Origin: TMED14 sp002167805 | Lineage (GTDB): Bacteria; Bacteroidota; Bacteroidia; Flavobacteriales; Schleiferiaceae | NCBI GenBank assembly: GCA_965655795.1 | Contig: CBFHHY010000006.1 | Coordinates: 49,869 to 113,868, forward strand | Direction of reading: 5' to 3' | DNA length: 64,000 nucleotides | Part shown: one piece after another, positions 61,752 to 64,000 of the stretch | Layout: each line of letters starts with the position of its first letter | Position numbering within the stretch: the first letter of the stretch is position 1 | The notes under the pieces: generated by a model | Seen by the model: the letters and a program-made list of their open reading frames with translations, nothing else | What the model was told of the DNA's origin: nothing | Database searches by the model: none | Position numbers and translations under genes: made by a program

Positions 61752-64000
61752 ATGAAGGACCTTACCAAAAAGCTCTTACTCCTATCAGCCCTTTTTATTA
61801 CCAGCTTGACCCTTTCAGCGCAAACTCCGATGTCAGGCACCTATTCTGTTGACCTGTCGGGATCTGGTAACTACAACTCAATACCAGCCGCTGTAACGGC
61901 ATTAGCCCAAAATGGGGTGAATGGACCTGTTACTATCAATATAAAAGATGGCACATATGGGCAATTTACAGTGGATTCAATACCCGGTGCATCGTCCACC
62001 AATTCGGTGACCTTTCAATCGGACCCTTCAAACACGAGTCAAGCCGTAATCCAAGATTCCGCAGTCATAGCAAGTGACAACTATCTAGTTGTTCTTAATG
62101 GTTGTGATTATATAAGATTTAAAAATATAACATTCAATACTTTGAGTCCCACCTATGGAACAGTATTCTATTCTCTCGGACCAATTACCAACTGGACTCT
62201 TGAAGGAAATACTATGAATGGTTCAGCAGGCAATAGCACCAGTTGGAATCATAGAATGAATAGTGGTGCCGGCACATCAAGACCCAAAGGGACCATAAAA
62301 ATGATAGACAATAATATCAACAATTTTTCTAGAGCAATTTCTATAGGAGGAAGCACTTATCAAGATGGAGCAGATTCTCTATTTATAAAGGATAATATAA
62401 TTTATGCCACAGATGCAGGGCTTGATGTGAATTGGGCCAAGTATGTTGAAGTGACCAATAACGAATTCCACAAATCTGGACTAACATCGAATATTCTTTG
62501 GTATCAAGCATTAAATAATAGTGTTAATTGGGTTTCTTTTGGTCTAGTTTTTAATGATAATATTATTCGAAACGCAGAAAATGGCTTGAATGTATATACC
62601 AATCCTACCAACCTCGCTTTTCCATTATTTGCTGAAGTGAAAAACAATGACATCACCACCCATTATCGAGGTATTTATTTGAGAGGAAATCCAGACTCTT
62701 TAACAGGAAATACATTTCGTGATATTATGATCGAAAACAATGAAATTGTGCATGTTGGTACTTCATCAGTTACTGCAACTGGAATGGAGTTCACAAATAT
62801 CAATATAGATACCACTAAAAACGGTCAAGTTCGAAATAATATGATTTTAATTGGAAATGTTACTTCGAATTCACAACACAGAGGAATATACTTGTATCAC
62901 TGTGCAAATTTAAATGTCAATCACAATACGGTTGTTGTCAATTCAGGCCATCCTCTATTTGGAGGTAATATGTATTTGGGTGCTTCGACAAGTGCTACTC
63001 AATTTGACCCAGTGAATAATAAAATTCAAAATAATATCTTTAGTAATTACGCCTCAGGGTCTGCTATACATGCTGAAACAGCTGCTGCCCCAGGAACATT
63101 CTTTACCTCGGATCACAATATATATTTTGGAAATTCATCTACGGTGATGGCTTATGGAGTGCTGGGAACAGGCTCTAGTACTATTTCTGGATGGAATACA
63201 TTGAGCGGTGGTCAAGACTCTAATTCATTCTTTGGCGATCCCATTTTTGTGAGCGCCAACGACATTCATACTGCAGGAACTCTCGCAGATAGTGCAGGTA
63301 CCCCTTTAGGGTTAGCCACAGATTTTGATGGAGATACTCGATCTCTGACAAATCCTGATATTGGAGCTGATGAATACACTCCACTTTCTTGCTTTGGAGT
63401 AACTAGCTTATCTGCTACGAATCTCACAGCCAGTTCTGCAGATTTATCATGGTCTTCATACAACTCCGGAGCCATAGGATACCAACTTCGTTATAATACC
63501 CAAGGCTCTGTTAATTACACCTTCGTCTCAGGCACTGGAACTTCAAAGACCTTAAATGGTTTATTATCAGGTACAATTTACAATGCTAAAGTGAGAGAGA
63601 TATGCTCAGTAGGTGACACAAGTGCGTGGTCAGATATAATTGATTTCGGCACTGAGCTTTGTGATCCAATCTCACGTTGCGCTCATGAGTTTATCATGAA
63701 AGACGCATGGGGAGACGGATGGAATGGCGGTATTATTTCATTGGAACAAAAAAATGCTTTGAATGGACAATGGATAGAGATGGGTGAAGCGAGCCTTGCA
63801 AGTGGAGCAGGTCCAGTTTCGGTATTTGGTCAACTCTGTGATGGAGATTCCGCCAGGCTGGTTTGTAAAGCTCCGGGAAGCTTTTTCTACGAGATGGATT
63901 TCACACTCTTAAGTGCGTTGGGAGATACCATTTATAATGAGCCCGGAAGCTCTTCAAATGATGGAACTACTGCCTCTGTCGGTCAAGTATTTGCAACCTT
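61752..64000 (+). CDS. Large secreted beta-helix protein with fibronectin-like domain (partial, runs off the window)
   Basis: The frame is open from the ATG at 61752 to the window end: at least 749 residues, no stop. A signal peptide covers about residues 1-24 (TLSAQ). Residues about 30-540 are a right-handed parallel beta-helix: TINIKDGTYGQFTV, many NNxI turns (IKDNIIYATDAGLDV, VKNNDITTHYRGIYLRG, INHN-type), ending in DIGADEY. A fibronectin type III-like domain follows (SLSATNLTASSADLSWSSY, YQLRYNTQG), then a binding domain with DAWGDGWNGG. The C-terminus, probably a T9SS sorting tail, is outside. It is an adhesin or polysaccharide-acting protein; no active site can be assigned. Confidence 0.85.
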   Translation, partial: MKDLTKKLLLLSALFITSLTLSAQTPMSGTYSVDLSGSGNYNSIPAAVTALAQNGVNGPVTINIKDGTYGQFTVDSIPGASSTNSVTFQSDPSNTSQAVIQDSAVIASDNYLVVLNGCDYIRFKNITFNTLSPTYGTVFYSLGPITNWTLEGNTMNGSAGNSTSWNHRMNSGAGTSRPKGTIKMIDNNINNFSRAISIGGSTYQDGADSLFIKDNIIYATDAGLDVNWAKYVEVTNNEFHKSGLTSNILWYQALNNSVNWVSFGLVFNDNIIRNAENGLNVYTNPTNLAFPLFAEVKNNDITTHYRGIYLRGNPDSLTGNTFRDIMIENNEIVHVGTSSVTATGMEFTNINIDTTKNGQVRNNMILIGNVTSNSQHRGIYLYHCANLNVNHNTVVVNSGHPLFGGNMYLGASTSATQFDPVNNKIQNNIFSNYASGSAIHAETAAAPGTFFTSDHNIYFGNSSTVMAYGVLGTGSSTISGWNTLSGGQDSNSFFGDPIFVSANDIHTAGTLADSAGTPLGLATDFDGDTRSLTNPDIGADEYTPLSCFGVTSLSATNLTASSADLSWSSYNSGAIGYQLRYNTQGSVNYTFVSGTGTSKTLNGLLSGTIYNAKVREICSVGDTSAWSDIIDFGTELCDPISRCAHEFIMKDAWGDGWNGGIISLEQKNALNGQWIEMGEASLASGAGPVSVFGQLCDGDSARLVCKAPGSFFYEMDFTLLSALGDTIYNEPGSSSNDGTTASVGQVFAT

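Noticed and set aside
63266..63475. A minus-strand frame inside the beta-helix gene.
   Set aside because: The plus-strand frame is open throughout with clear domains; the antisense frame has none.

Overview
The window looks like a chromosomal segment of a marine, gliding or T9SS-bearing member of the Bacteroidota, most likely Flavobacteriales. Evidence: the porP-gldKLMN and gldB-gldC clusters, a gldA-like gene, a type IX sorting tail on a giant secreted protein, TAnnTTTG-type promoters, no Shine-Dalgarno boxes, low G+C, and the order nadE/gldBC/engB/hydrolase/mraZ...ftsZ/yqeY that is familiar from this phylum. No species can be named from the sequence alone.

Layout. 1-5740: tail of an unknown gene, then porP-gldK-gldL-gldM-gldN (type IX secretion and gliding motor), closed by a clear terminator. 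5745-10410: FAD oxidoreductase, ABC-F ATPase and a PafA-type alkaline phosphatase. 10407-14035: nadE, gldB, gldC, engB and an alpha/beta hydrolase. 14157-30364: one long division and wall (dcw) operon, mraZ-rsmH-ftsL-ftsI-murE-mraY-murD-ftsW-murG-murC-ftsQ-ftsA-ftsZ-yqeY, with a textbook array of three GTGGG boxes at 10-bp spacing in front of mraZ. 30354-40572: housekeeping genes (malic enzyme, hflX, glutaryl-CoA dehydrogenase-like, mazG-like, dtd, rsgA, gldA-like, der, era).

40691-47981 is the most unusual part. An initiator tRNA gene is followed by two elements in tandem. Each begins with the same 41-nt tRNA-proximal module, which carries a terminator, and ends with the same 28-nt module; the two modules overlap by the 4-bp core CTAC. 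Element 1 (about 5.4 kb, visibly richer in G+C) carries a beta-propeller phytase, a TonB receptor and a further secreted protein. Element 2 (about 1.8 kb) carries an AraC regulator and a small membrane protein. Neither has a recognisable recombinase. The tRNA's presumed original terminator sits beyond the second element. The TonB/phytase promoter is preceded by 11-bp-spaced TTAACA-like repeats resembling a Pho box, so element 1 reads as a phosphate-scavenging island that complements the chromosomal PafA.

48046-64000: GapN-like aldehyde dehydrogenase, a remnant of a TonB receptor, a glycosyltransferase, a 1351-residue T9SS-exported BNR/PKD protein, an arylsulfotransferase-like protein with an apparent N-terminal frameshift, a 45-residue membrane peptide, two sulfotransferases, a sugar transporter, small membrane proteins and lipoproteins, and the start of a large secreted beta-helix protein that runs off the window. 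This stretch suggests cell-surface glycan building and sulfation, plus secreted adhesins or enzymes.
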